From Planctomycetota bacterium (GTDB lineage Bacteria; Planctomycetota; PLA2), in the NCBI GenBank assembly GCA_021776735.1, contig JAJFFH010000055.1, forward strand, positions 1 to 50,502: DNA of 50,502 bases, written 5' to 3'. Shown here piece after piece: positions 24,709-34,021 of this stretch. A model generated the notes under the pieces. The model saw only the letters and a program-made list of their open reading frames with translations. It ran no database searches and was not told the origin of the DNA. A program made the position numbers and the translations under genes. The first letter of the stretch is position 1, and each line of letters opens with the position of its first letter.

Positions 24709-25238
24709 CTTTCGCTCGGCGCAAGCCGTGCCCTGAGAATGGCACGGGCGCGGTGCACGCGGTGAAACACCGCTTTTGCCGTGATCCCAAGGGACAGCGC
24801 GATCTCCTGCGCCGGCACGCCGCGCATCTGGAAGCGCACGAACGCTTCCCGCAGCGTCTCGGGCAGCTCCGCAACGAGTGCATCGAGTCGGACCGCCAGC
24901 TGTTTTCGATTATCACGTCGGGCGCACGCGATTCCCGGGTCGGCGTTCGAATCCGCGCTGACGAGGGGAAGGGTCCAGTTCCGGCTCGGGTGCGTTCGCT
25001 GTCGTCGCGAATTCAGGAAAGTCGTATAGGCGACTCGTCGCACGAACCGTGACAGGCGACCGTCGCCCCGAAACTGGTGACGTCGGGTCCAGACCCGCAC
25101 GAGTGTCTCCTGGAGCAGATCTTCCGCATCGTGCCGGTTGCGGCACAGTCGAAACAGATAGCGAAACGTCCTCGGCCGTAGCGTGTCGACGACGTTTCTA
25201 AAACCAGCGGGGTTGGACGGAATGGTAGATGCGGTCAT
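24699..25238 (-). CDS. ECF-type RNA polymerase sigma factor
   Basis: A 179-residue protein. Region 2 includes FRYLFRLCRNRHDAEDLLQE and TLVRVWTRR. Region 4 includes LPETLREAFVRFQMRGVPA and the helix-turn-helix IALSLGITAKAVFHRVHRAR. It is the first gene of the minus-strand unit sigma, kinase-SUMF1, acyltransferase, each overlapping the next, and is divergent from the exopolysaccharide operon (249 bp between proposed starts). It could direct that operon, but no promoter match was established. Confidence 0.9.
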   Translation of the reverse strand: MTASTIPSNPAGFRNVVDTLRPRTFRYLFRLCRNRHDAEDLLQETLVRVWTRRHQFRGDGRLSRFVRRVAYTTFLNSRRQRTHPSRNWTLPLVSADSNADPGIACARRDNRKQLAVRLDALVAELPETLREAFVRFQMRGVPAQEIALSLGITAKAVFHRVHRARAILRARLAPSERCP

Positions 25239-25486
25239 GGTGAGTCACGGCCCGAGTTGTCGCATGTACCTCTTCTGTACTCCTTCATAGCCTCTGAGTG
25301 CCCCGCGTCGCACTTCGCGCGTGTTTTTTTTGGGCAATCGTTGTTCGAGCACGTGTCCATTGCAATGGAGGCGACCGTCTCGCACTGCCGGCAGCCCCGC
25401 AACGAACCATGTTCCGTCGCGCACCTCACGCTCCCCCGTTCCCAACCAGGGGCATCGGAACTCTCTTTCCCTTGCGTTCTGCGGCG

Positions 25487-27883
25487 ATGCTTTGTGTGGT
25501 GTTGCCCGCAACCGTGCAGGCGACGACTTGGTGGTCGGCGTTGCATGGCGTGTTCGTGGGCGGCGCCTTCGTATTTGCCCTTCTCGCCGCGCCGGGAATC
25601 GCTCGCTGGGCTAGTTCCCGCGACCTTGTATCGCGTCCCGGCGGGCGCTCCGTGCATCGTCGTCCGACGCCGGTCGGGGGCGGCGTGGTCCTGCTTCCGC
25701 CCGTCCTGCTCGCTCTCGCTTGCGAGGGAACCGGCACGTCGCTGGGCATTGCCGTGGGGGCCGGTCTGGTCGGTTTCCTGGGTCTGATTGACGACCGGCG
25801 CGGTCTCACAGCGCGGCGAAAACTCGCTGTCCAGGCGGTGGCGGCGCTCGTGGTGTGTGGTGGATCGTGGGCGGACGGGCGCGCGCTCGCGGCGCCCGTG
25901 CTCGGGTCGCTGCCGTGGCCGTGGGGTTCGCTCGGGTTCGTCGTTTGGGTTCTCGTCGTCACGAACGCGTTCAACCTGATCGACGGTCTCGACGGCCTCG
26001 CGTCCGGAACCGGGCTGGTCGCCGTACTGACCGCGGTGGCGCTCGGCTACACCGGATGGGCCGCGTTTGCGTTGGCGGGATCGCTACTCGCGTTCTTGGT
26101 CCGCAACCTTCCGCCAGCGCGCCAGTTCCTCGGGGACGGAGGCAGTCTCCCGCTGGGGTTCCTCGTCGCCACGTTCCTCGCGTGCGGGACCGTCGGAGGC
26201 GGCGTGTCCGTACTCGCGGCGGTCGCGTTGCCCGTGGGAGATCTGTGCTTCACGGTGTTTCGGCGCTGGTTGCGCGGCAAGCCCGTCTTCGCGTCGGACC
26301 GCAAACACATCCATCATCGGGTGCTGTCGGCCACCGCCTCGCCCGCTCGCGCGCTGGCCGTTCTGTTCGTGTTCGCGCTGGCCCACTCGGTTGCGGCTGC
26401 GCCGTGGTTCCCGATTCCGTTCGCCTATTGGGCCGCCGGGCTCTGGCTGTTGCTTTGGGTCGGCATCGTGCGGCACGGCAGCGCGAACGTACGTGACGTC
26501 TTGCGACAGCGCCGCAGTTTCCAGCGCATGCATGTTCTACGTCGCTATGCGGTTGCGGCGCTCCGACTCGCGCGGACCCGCGAAGAGATCGCCCCGATCC
26601 TGGCGCATGTCGCGCACGATCTGAAACTTGCCAGGCTGCGCGTCGGCGAACTCGATGTCGTCGGGCTGGAGTTTCGCGACTCGGTCGCGGAGGCCGTACC
26701 GTGCGGAATAGTCGAATGCGGTCCGATGGGATCGGCGAGGGAGGCTTGCGCACTGCACGAAGAGCGGCGCGCCGTCCTGGACGAGCTCATGCGCTGTGCC
26801 GACAGCGCGTTGGCCCACGCGAGCCGCCGTGCTACCCCGCGCGGGCCGGAGGCGTTGCGCGGCCCGTCGATCACCTCGCGGCTCGGGATTCTGCTGCTCG
26901 GAATCCATCTCGCGGCGTGCAGCTCCGCTCCGACCTCAAGCGGCGACGCCGAGCAGCTCGCGCGTGCCCGACCGGAGTTGGGGACCCGTTTGGATCTGCG
27001 CGTGGCGCGCGTCGAAACGAAGCTGCCGGACGAGGCGCAGCCGTATCGGCTCGGTGCGCACGACGAACTCGATATCCGCGTCGTCGATCACCCGGAGTTC
27101 GGCCTGCGCGGGAACGCGGACCAGGCGCCCGCGACCTTCACGGTGGAGGCGGACGGAAGGGTCTATCTGCCGATCATCGGCGGCGTCGCGGCCACGGGAC
27201 GAACGCCCATCGAGCTGAAGGAGGCGCTCCGCGAGCGCCTGTCGAAGCTTCTCGAAAAGCCCCAGGTGCTTGTTCGCGTCGCCGGCTACGCGTCGCAGCG
27301 ATTCTATGTGCTCGGGGCCGTCGAACGGCCGGGGGCATTCGCCGTCGACGGCCATGCACGGCTCCTCGACGGTCTTGGTCGCGCGGGAGGAACGCGGGAA
27401 GGCGCTGATCTCGAGGGCGCGTACGTCGTGCGCGGGCGGACGCTCTTGCCGGTGAGCCTCGCCGATCTCCTCGAGCGCGGCGACACAAGCCGCAACATCC
27501 GGATGCGCGACGGCGATCTCGTCTACGTGCCGGACGACGTGCGCCGGCGGGTCTACGTGCTCGGCGACGTCGGCAAGCCGGGCGCGATCCGGGTCCCGTC
27601 CTCGGGGCTGACCTTGTCGGCGGCTCTCGCGGCGGCGGGCGGACTCGATCCCGTTCACGCGGACAAAAAGCAAGTTCGCATCTTTCGCGGAGGTTGGCAG
27701 TCACCCCGGGTCTTCACACTAACCCTGCAAGAGGTCTTGCGCTACGGGCCCGACCTTCGCCTGCAGCCGGGTGACCGGGTTCACGCTGCGCCTCGCGGAC
27801 TTGCGACCTGGAGCCGCACGCTCGGCCTCCTGCTTCCCGTCATCCAAAACGGCGTGACCGCCGTAGCGCTGGCGAGGGATTGA
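25487..27883 (+). CDS. WecA/MraY-type sugar-1-P transferase continuous with Wza-type export protein
   Basis: One uninterrupted frame (798 residues from ATG 25487; starts at 25409 or 25298 are possible) holds two functions. Residues of about 1-330 are the priming polyprenyl-phosphate sugar-1-phosphate transferase: LIDDRRG, NAFNLIDGLDGLASG, FLGDGGSLPLGF and HIHHRV. A helical extension follows (HVLRRYAVAALRLARTREEI). At about residue 460 a lipoprotein-like signal appears (LGILLLGIHLAACSS), then the polysaccharide export domain (YRLGAHDELDIRVVDHPEFG, GRVYLPIIGGVAATGRTPI) and SLBB parts (FYVLGAVERPGAF, VYVLGDVGKPGAI). No stop separates them; a second gene could start inside, for example at ATG 26789 or TTG 26855. 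I keep one entry and flag the ambiguity. Confidence 0.85.
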   Translation: MLCVVLPATVQATTWWSALHGVFVGGAFVFALLAAPGIARWASSRDLVSRPGGRSVHRRPTPVGGGVVLLPPVLLALACEGTGTSLGIAVGAGLVGFLGLIDDRRGLTARRKLAVQAVAALVVCGGSWADGRALAAPVLGSLPWPWGSLGFVVWVLVVTNAFNLIDGLDGLASGTGLVAVLTAVALGYTGWAAFALAGSLLAFLVRNLPPARQFLGDGGSLPLGFLVATFLACGTVGGGVSVLAAVALPVGDLCFTVFRRWLRGKPVFASDRKHIHHRVLSATASPARALAVLFVFALAHSVAAAPWFPIPFAYWAAGLWLLLWVGIVRHGSANVRDVLRQRRSFQRMHVLRRYAVAALRLARTREEIAPILAHVAHDLKLARLRVGELDVVGLEFRDSVAEAVPCGIVECGPMGSAREACALHEERRAVLDELMRCADSALAHASRRATPRGPEALRGPSITSRLGILLLGIHLAACSSAPTSSGDAEQLARARPELGTRLDLRVARVETKLPDEAQPYRLGAHDELDIRVVDHPEFGLRGNADQAPATFTVEADGRVYLPIIGGVAATGRTPIELKEALRERLSKLLEKPQVLVRVAGYASQRFYVLGAVERPGAFAVDGHARLLDGLGRAGGTREGADLEGAYVVRGRTLLPVSLADLLERGDTSRNIRMRDGDLVYVPDDVRRRVYVLGDVGKPGAIRVPSSGLTLSAALAAAGGLDPVHADKKQVRIFRGGWQSPRVFTLTLQEVLRYGPDLRLQPGDRVHAAPRGLATWSRTLGLLLPVIQNGVTAVALARD

Positions 27884-27885
27884 TC

Positions 27886-28566
27886 GTGCTGCGCACGGAT
27901 CTGCATTGCCATCTCCTGTGGGGGATCGACGACGGAAGTCGCAGCCCGGCCGAATCGGTCGCGATGGCCCGCGGGCTTGTCGCGACCGGCGTGCGCCGCG
28001 TGTTCGCGACGCCGCACCAGTACCGCTTCGGCAACGTGCTCTCGCCCGCGACCGTGGCGTCGAGGGTCGCGCTCTTGCGCCGCACGCTCGCCGCTGCCTC
28101 CGTTTCCCTCGAGGTGACGGCCGGCGCGGAATGCCTGTACGGGTCCCGCCTGCTCGAGGCGCTCGACAAAGGCGAGGAGCTCGTGACGTTTCCGTTTTTG
28201 GGGGAGACCTGTCTTCTCGTCGAGTTGCCCCTGCGGCATCCGGCTGTCGGCGTGGCGTGCTTCGGCGCCCTGTTGATGCGGCGGGGAATCCGTCCGATCC
28301 TCGCCCATCCCGAGCGAACGGCGCGCGCCCGCCACGACCTCGACCGCATCCGGCGGTGGCGCGACGCCGGCTGGTGGCTGCAGCTCAACCTGCGGTCGCT
28401 GGTCGGAGACCACGGACCGTTGGCGGATTACGTGGCCACGCACCTCCTCGCCGACGGCGCCTACGCCGGGGCCGGCAGCGATCTGCACGGACCGCGCGAG
28501 TTGGCTCGGCTTCGGACGGCGCATGCGCGATTTCGCCGCCTGGCTCTGTCGGAGACGACGCCGTGA
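27886..28566 (+). CDS. PHP-family protein tyrosine phosphatase (CpsB/YwqE-like)
   Basis: A 226-residue protein. GTG 27886 is preferred over TTG 27880 because GAGGG lies 7-8 bases upstream. The metal-binding motifs of the polymerase/histidinol phosphatase fold are present in order: TDLHCHLLWGIDDGS, FATPHQY, GAECLYG, ILAHPERT and GAGSDLHGP. Family members remove phosphate from the tyrosine cluster of Wzc/CapB kinases; the kinase gene follows directly, sharing GTGA. Together they would cycle phosphorylation to control chain length and export. Confidence 0.9.
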   Translation: MLRTDLHCHLLWGIDDGSRSPAESVAMARGLVATGVRRVFATPHQYRFGNVLSPATVASRVALLRRTLAAASVSLEVTAGAECLYGSRLLEALDKGEELVTFPFLGETCLLVELPLRHPAVGVACFGALLMRRGIRPILAHPERTARARHDLDRIRRWRDAGWWLQLNLRSLVGDHGPLADYVATHLLADGAYAGAGSDLHGPRELARLRTAHARFRRLALSETTP

Positions 28567-30977
28567 CGACGAGCGCGCGCAAGCCGCATCTCAACGACTA
28601 CCTCGCGATCGTGCGGAGTCGGCGCGGCGTATTCCTGCTCGTCGCGACGACCGTGTTCACGGCGATCGTTGCGTGGAGCCTGCTCCAGGCGCCGGCCTAT
28701 CGGGCCACCGCCACGCTCCTCGTCGAATCGGGCGCGGGCGGCGACTTGTTCCGTGAGCTGCAAGGGCTTTCGGACGGACCCGCGGCGAAGACGGAGATTC
28801 AGCTCATGCGTTCTCGCGCGGTCGCGCGACGGGCGTTCGCGCGGCTCCGAGCCGGCGACTTTCTCGTCGAGGAAAACGTGTTCCGCCCGCTCGACGCCTT
28901 GTGGCGCAGCGTGACCGGCGGCAACCTCGGGCGGGACGTCACGATTGCGACGAAACGGCTCGAACCGGGCGCGCCGACGTTGACGTTCCGATTCGTCTTC
29001 GACGGAAAGCGCGCCGGCGCGACCGCGAGCGTCTCCGTCGAGAAGCGGCGCAAGACCCGTTTTCCGTGGCAGGACGACGTGGCGGGCACCGTGAGCGCGC
29101 CTCTGCGGGCCGGCAAGCCGATTCCCGCCTTCGGTCGCGAGTTCGAGATCGGCGATCCGGCGGACTACGTCGGGAGAACGTTCCGTCTGACCCTGCGTTC
29201 GCCGGAGAACGGCGCACTCTGGATCCAGGAGCGCATTCGCGCCACGGAGATTGGACGGGCCACGGGAGTCGTGCAGTTGCAACTCGAGGCCGTTACGCCG
29301 CACCTCGCGCAACGGGTGACCGCCGCGGTCGCACAGGCCTACCTGGAACTGAAGGCTGAGCACCGCAAGACGCACGCGAAGGCCGCCCTGGAATTCGTGA
29401 CCGAGGAAGCCGAGCGCGCCTCGCGGCGGCTGCGCGAATCGGAGGTCCGGCTCGACGAGTTCAAGTCGCAGGCGAACGCGGTGCTCCTGTCCGAACGGGC
29501 GACGTGGCTCGTCGAGCGCGGCAGTGCCGTTGCTCTCGAACGCGCCGAGGTGCGCTTGCGCATGGAGGAGTTCGAGCGCCTGCGCGCGCAGCTCGCCACC
29601 GACGCCGGCGTGGTGGCCGTGCTCGCGACGGTCGGCGGCGAGCGAACGGACCCGTTGACCCGGGCGCTGGCCCAGCAGCTGGCGCGACTCGAATTCGAAC
29701 GCGACGTTCGCGTTCAGAAGGGCGTACGTCCCAACCATCCGGCGCGCGGCCGGATCGACGCGGAGATCGAGACGATCCGGCAACGACTCCGGTCGGCGCT
29801 GGAGGCGGGACTCGTGCAGGCAATGAGAAAAGCCGTCGGCCGGCGCGAATACCTCGACGCGAAAGTGGCGGAGTACGAGCGCGAGACGACGGGATTGCCG
29901 GCGACCGAGCGCGAACTCACCCAGCGTGCGCGCGCCGTCGAAGCGAATCTGCGCATCTACGGCTTCCTTGTCCAGAAGGGCCAGGAGGCCCAGATCGCGC
30001 ACGCGTCCGCCGTCGCGCCTGCACGACTGATCGACACGCCGCTCCTGCCCCGCGAGCGGTCGCGGCCGCACTTGACGCTTCGGTTCGCGATCGCGTCGTT
30101 GCTGGCGCTCCTGTCCGGCCTGATGGGGGCCTTGTTCGCGGAGTACGTGGATCGCACGATCCGGACGCCGGCGGCGCTGGAAGACGCGACGAGACGGTCG
30201 CTGTTCGCGTCGGTGCCGGCCTTCCGCACGGTGCGCGGCCGGGCGGCTCGCACCGTGAAGGGACCGCTCGTGACGCTGGAGCAACCGCATGGCATTCTGG
30301 CCGAGCCCTATCGCGTCCTGCGCACGAACCTGCGCTTTGCCCGTTTGGAACGGCCGATCAAGACCGTTGCTGTCACGTCCTCCGTTCCGGGCGAAGGCAA
30401 GTCCGTTACGAACAGCAATCTCGCGGTCGCCTGCGCGCAGATGGGCGACCGCGTGGTCCTCGTCGATGCCGACCTGCGCCGCTCGACGACGCATGTTCTC
30501 TTCGGTCATGGCCGGGAGCCGGGACTGGCTGAGATCGTTCTCGACGGCCGGTCGTGGCGCGACGTTGCCCGTCCCGGTCCCGTTGACGGGCTCTCCTTGA
30601 TCCATGCCGGCCAACCGGTGCGCAATCCGGCGCCGCTGTTCGCCACGCAAGTGTTCTCCGACCTGCTCGACGACATCGCCCGGGAGTTCGACTGGGTGAT
30701 TTTCGACGTGCCTCCGGTCCTCGCGGTTGCCGACGCGTTCGCGCTCCTGTCGCGGCTCGACGCGGTCCTGTTGCTCACCGCGTATCGCCGGTGTACCGCC
30801 GACACCGTGCGCAGCGCGCTACGACAGCTCCGGCGGCTCGACGTCGATCCGCTCGGAGTGGTGCTCAATCGCTACGACGCGCGCCGAGGGGGGCAGGAGG
30901 CCTACGGCGCCTACGCCGAGTACGGCGATGCTCCCGACAACGGCCACGCGTCACAGCCGCAGAAGGCGCGGAGCTAG
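28563..30977 (+). CDS. Wzc-type chain-length regulator and BY tyrosine kinase
   Basis: An 804-residue inner-membrane protein; the GTG start overlaps the phosphatase stop (GTGA). It has a Wzz domain with TM1 at about 22-41 and TM2 at about 502-528 (LRFAIASLLALLSGLMGALF), separated by a long coiled periplasmic part. The cytosolic kinase has Walker A SSVPGEGKSVTNSNLA (about 606-620), Walker A' VVLVDADLRRS and Walker B WVIFDVPPVL. The C-terminal tyrosine cluster is short (YDARRGGQEAYGAYAEYG). It works with the outer-membrane export protein upstream and the PHP phosphatase in Wzy-dependent export. Confidence 0.93.
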   Translation: MTTSARKPHLNDYLAIVRSRRGVFLLVATTVFTAIVAWSLLQAPAYRATATLLVESGAGGDLFRELQGLSDGPAAKTEIQLMRSRAVARRAFARLRAGDFLVEENVFRPLDALWRSVTGGNLGRDVTIATKRLEPGAPTLTFRFVFDGKRAGATASVSVEKRRKTRFPWQDDVAGTVSAPLRAGKPIPAFGREFEIGDPADYVGRTFRLTLRSPENGALWIQERIRATEIGRATGVVQLQLEAVTPHLAQRVTAAVAQAYLELKAEHRKTHAKAALEFVTEEAERASRRLRESEVRLDEFKSQANAVLLSERATWLVERGSAVALERAEVRLRMEEFERLRAQLATDAGVVAVLATVGGERTDPLTRALAQQLARLEFERDVRVQKGVRPNHPARGRIDAEIETIRQRLRSALEAGLVQAMRKAVGRREYLDAKVAEYERETTGLPATERELTQRARAVEANLRIYGFLVQKGQEAQIAHASAVAPARLIDTPLLPRERSRPHLTLRFAIASLLALLSGLMGALFAEYVDRTIRTPAALEDATRRSLFASVPAFRTVRGRAARTVKGPLVTLEQPHGILAEPYRVLRTNLRFARLERPIKTVAVTSSVPGEGKSVTNSNLAVACAQMGDRVVLVDADLRRSTTHVLFGHGREPGLAEIVLDGRSWRDVARPGPVDGLSLIHAGQPVRNPAPLFATQVFSDLLDDIAREFDWVIFDVPPVLAVADAFALLSRLDAVLLLTAYRRCTADTVRSALRQLRRLDVDPLGVVLNRYDARRGGQEAYGAYAEYGDAPDNGHASQPQKARS

Positions 30978-30980
30978 CCG

Positions 30981-32891
30981 ATGTGCGGTGTGACAGGATT
31001 CTGGCAGGAGCCGGGTGAGGATGCGCAGGTTCTTCGCTGCCGCGTCGGGGCCATGGCCGACGAGCTCCGTCATCGCGGCCCTGACGGCGCCGGAGGCTGG
31101 TGCGACCCGGAATGCGGCGTCGCCCTCGGGCACCGGCGGCTTGCGGTCCTCGATCTCAGCGAGGCCGGCGCGCAGCCGATGTCGTCCGCGGACGGCCGTT
31201 TCGTGCTGTCGTACAACGGCGAAGTCTACAACCATCTCGATCTGCGCCGGGGCCTGGCTGCCGCCGGCGCGCGTTTTCGCGGTAGCTCGGATACGGAGTC
31301 CCTGCTCGAGGCGATTCGCGTCTGGGGCCTGGACGAGACGCTGCCGCGCCTCGTCGGGATGTTCGCGTTTGCGCTGTGGGATCGCCGCCGCCTGCGACTG
31401 AGCCTGGTGCGCGACCGGCTCGGTATCAAGCCCCTGTACTGGGGGCTCAGTCGCGGCGCGCTCCTCTTCGGTTCGGAGCTCAAGGGGCTCGCCCACCATC
31501 CCTCGTTCGAGGCGTGCATCGATCGCGACGCGCTGGCGCAGTTCCTGAGGCACGGCTACGTACCGGATCCGCAGTGCATCTACCGCGGGTTCTCGAAACT
31601 GGCGCCGGGCACGGTCGCCACGTTCGACGGCATCGGCGAGCCGCGGCTGAAGACCTGGTGGAGCGCGCGTGGCCTCGCGCGTCGCAGTGCGGCGGAGCCG
31701 TGGGACTCCGGCCCTGAGAACTTCACGGCCGAGCTGGATCGGCGACTGCGTACGTCCGTGAGGCAGCGCCTCGTGTCCGACGTGCCCGTCGGCGCGTTTC
31801 TCAGCGGCGGGATCGACTCGTCGCTCGTCGCGGGACTGATGCAGGCGCAGGTCGGCGAGCGGATCCGGACGTTCACGATCGGCTTCATCGATCCCTTGTT
31901 CGACGAGGGCAACGAGGCGCGCCGGGTGGCCCGCCACCTCGGCACGCGCCACACCGAACGGCGCATCGGCGAAGCGGACGCCCTCGGCGTCATTCGCGAC
32001 GTTGCGGGCTGCTGGGACGAGCCGTTCGCGGACAGCTCGCAGATCCCCACGCTGCTCCTGGCCCGAATCGCCCGCGAGCACGTAACAGTGGCGCTGTCCG
32101 GCGACGGCGGCGACGAGCTCTTCGGCGGGTACCCGCGCTACCGGGCGGCGATGAAGTGGGCCCGGCTGTTGCGGATTCCGGGCGGAGTGCGGCACGTCGT
32201 GGCGTCGTTGCTCAAGGCAATGCCCGCGGACGCACTCACTTCGCGCTCACACCGGCTTGCGCGGCTGATCGGCAGCTCGAGCGACCAGGAGCTCTACCGC
32301 CGGCTGGTTTCCATTTGGCCGAACGCGACGTCCGTCGTGCCCGGCTCCGTCGACCGGCAGGCACCGTACGACGACCGGACGCTCGCGAGCGATGTCGCAT
32401 CGCTCGGCGGGCGCATGATGCTGCTGGACACGCTTGCCTACCTGCCGGGCGACATCCTGACCAAGGTCGATCGCGCGAGCATGTCGGTCGGCCTCGAAGT
32501 TCGCGTTCCGTTGCTGGATCATCGTGTGGTCGAGCTCGCATGGCGACTCCCGCCGGCCGGGCGCATCAGCAGCGGCAAACGTGCTCTGCGCGAGGTGCTG
32601 GACAAGTACCTGCCGCGCGGCTGGTTCGAACGACCCAAGCGCGGGTTCGGCGTTCCGCTGGGGCGCTGGCTGCGCGGGTCGCTGCGTGAATGGGCCGAGA
32701 GCCTGCTCGATCCGCGCGTGCTACGCGACGACGGTCTGCTCGACCCCGCCCTGATTCGTGCGGCCTGGCGGGATCATCTCGCGGGAGGCGCGACCCATCA
32801 TCGCCGGCTTTGGTGTGTGCTGACGTTTCTGGCGTGGCGGCGTTCGGTGGCGCGGCGCGCTGCGGCCGCGGTCCCGGAGTCGCGGCGGTGA
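30981..32891 (+). CDS. Glutamine-hydrolysing asparagine synthase-like amidotransferase
   Basis: A 636-residue protein. Cys2 of MCGVTGF is the class II glutaminase nucleophile; HRGPDGAGGW, GHRRLAVLDLSEAG and LSYNGEVYNHLDLR complete that domain. The synthetase part has the PP-loop FLSGGIDSSLVAG near residue 275, ALSGDGGDELFGGYPRYR and DILTKVDRASM. Family members in exopolysaccharide operons probably amidate a sugar acid or act on a surface polymer rather than make free asparagine. It starts 3 bp after the BY-kinase stop. An asnB housekeeping role cannot be excluded, but the context argues against it. Confidence 0.9.
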   Translation: MCGVTGFWQEPGEDAQVLRCRVGAMADELRHRGPDGAGGWCDPECGVALGHRRLAVLDLSEAGAQPMSSADGRFVLSYNGEVYNHLDLRRGLAAAGARFRGSSDTESLLEAIRVWGLDETLPRLVGMFAFALWDRRRLRLSLVRDRLGIKPLYWGLSRGALLFGSELKGLAHHPSFEACIDRDALAQFLRHGYVPDPQCIYRGFSKLAPGTVATFDGIGEPRLKTWWSARGLARRSAAEPWDSGPENFTAELDRRLRTSVRQRLVSDVPVGAFLSGGIDSSLVAGLMQAQVGERIRTFTIGFIDPLFDEGNEARRVARHLGTRHTERRIGEADALGVIRDVAGCWDEPFADSSQIPTLLLARIAREHVTVALSGDGGDELFGGYPRYRAAMKWARLLRIPGGVRHVVASLLKAMPADALTSRSHRLARLIGSSSDQELYRRLVSIWPNATSVVPGSVDRQAPYDDRTLASDVASLGGRMMLLDTLAYLPGDILTKVDRASMSVGLEVRVPLLDHRVVELAWRLPPAGRISSGKRALREVLDKYLPRGWFERPKRGFGVPLGRWLRGSLREWAESLLDPRVLRDDGLLDPALIRAAWRDHLAGGATHHRRLWCVLTFLAWRRSVARRAAAAVPESRR

Positions 32892-34021
32892 TCCGCATCT
32901 CGTTCGTCATTACCGGTCTTGGCGTCGGCGGCGCGGAGAGGATGCTGTGTCGGCTCCTCTCTCGTCTGGATCGCTCAACCTACCGGCCGTCCGTCGTGGT
33001 GTTGCGCGAACGCGGGCCCTTGTCCGGGGACATCGAGCGCCTGGATGTCGCCGTTACGCACCTGGACCTGCGCCCCGGCCGGATACCGTTTGCGGCGGTG
33101 CCGCGTCTGCAATGCACTCTGCAGCAGCAGCGGCCGGCTCTCGTGCAGACGTGGATGTACCACGCCAACCTGCTCGGAAGCATCGCTGTCGGTTCCCGCG
33201 TTCCGGTGATCTGGAACCTCCGGAGTGGACAGCCAAGCTGGGCGGGTAACGGTTCGGCGACGATGGCGACGCTGCTTGCCGGTGCCGCGTTGTCCCGGCG
33301 TTGGCCCTATCGCATCGTTTGTTGCGGTGCCACGGCCGTGCGCTCTCATCGGAGGCTCGGTTACGCCGCAGGCCGGCTAACGCCGATACCGAACGGCTTC
33401 GACGTTGCCGCATTCCGGCCACGGCGTCATGCGCGTCGACGGTTGTTCCGTGAACTGGGCCTGCCGCCGGACCGCGTCGTGATTGGGCACGTGGCGCGGT
33501 TCCACCGGCAAAAAGACCACCGGACACTGGTTGCCGCGGCGCGTCTCGCGGCCCGGTGCGACGAGCGGCTCCATTGGGTGCTCGTCGGCAGCGGTGTCAC
33601 GGGCGAGAACCGCGAGCTTGTCGGGCTTGTCCGCGAAGCCGGGCTCGACCGGCGCATGCACCTGCTCGGTCGTCGCGAAGACGTACCCGAGTTGCAGGCT
33701 GGGTTCGACCTCGCCACGCTTTCGTCGTCCGCGGAGGGCTTTCCCAACACGGTTGGCGAGGCCATGGCCAGCGCGACGCCGTGCGTCGTGACGAACGCCG
33801 GCGATGCCGCTCGTCTCGTCGGACCCTCTGGCCGCGTCGTTCCCGTCCGGGATCCCGAGGCCCTCGGCGACGGCTGGTTGACGCTGGCCGGATTGCCGCC
33901 CGCCGAACGCGTGCGACTCGGCGCGTCGGCGCGCGAACGGATCCGGAACCGATTCTCGTTGTCCGCGACCGTACGGCGGTACGAGGCGCTGTACGCGACG
34001 GCGTTGCCGAGGGCTTCGTGA
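32888..34021 (+). CDS. GT4-family glycosyltransferase
   Basis: A 377-residue GT-B fold enzyme; GTG 32888 overlaps the previous stop (GTGA). The N-terminal loop is VITGLGVGGAERMLCRLL and the linker is LTPIPNGFDVAAFRP. The C-terminal nucleotide-sugar domain has HVARFHRQKDHRTLVAAARL, and the EX7E motif lies in SSSAEGFPNTVGEAMA. It would add one sugar to the lipid-linked repeat unit; donor and linkage cannot be told. Confidence 0.9.
   Translation: MIRISFVITGLGVGGAERMLCRLLSRLDRSTYRPSVVVLRERGPLSGDIERLDVAVTHLDLRPGRIPFAAVPRLQCTLQQQRPALVQTWMYHANLLGSIAVGSRVPVIWNLRSGQPSWAGNGSATMATLLAGAALSRRWPYRIVCCGATAVRSHRRLGYAAGRLTPIPNGFDVAAFRPRRHARRRLFRELGLPPDRVVIGHVARFHRQKDHRTLVAAARLAARCDERLHWVLVGSGVTGENRELVGLVREAGLDRRMHLLGRREDVPELQAGFDLATLSSSAEGFPNTVGEAMASATPCVVTNAGDAARLVGPSGRVVPVRDPEALGDGWLTLAGLPPAERVRLGASARERIRNRFSLSATVRRYEALYATALPRAS

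Noticed and set aside
28461..30650. 729-residue open frame on the minus strand
   Set aside because: It is antisense to the BY-kinase gene, arginine-rich and without domains; a GC-driven shadow.
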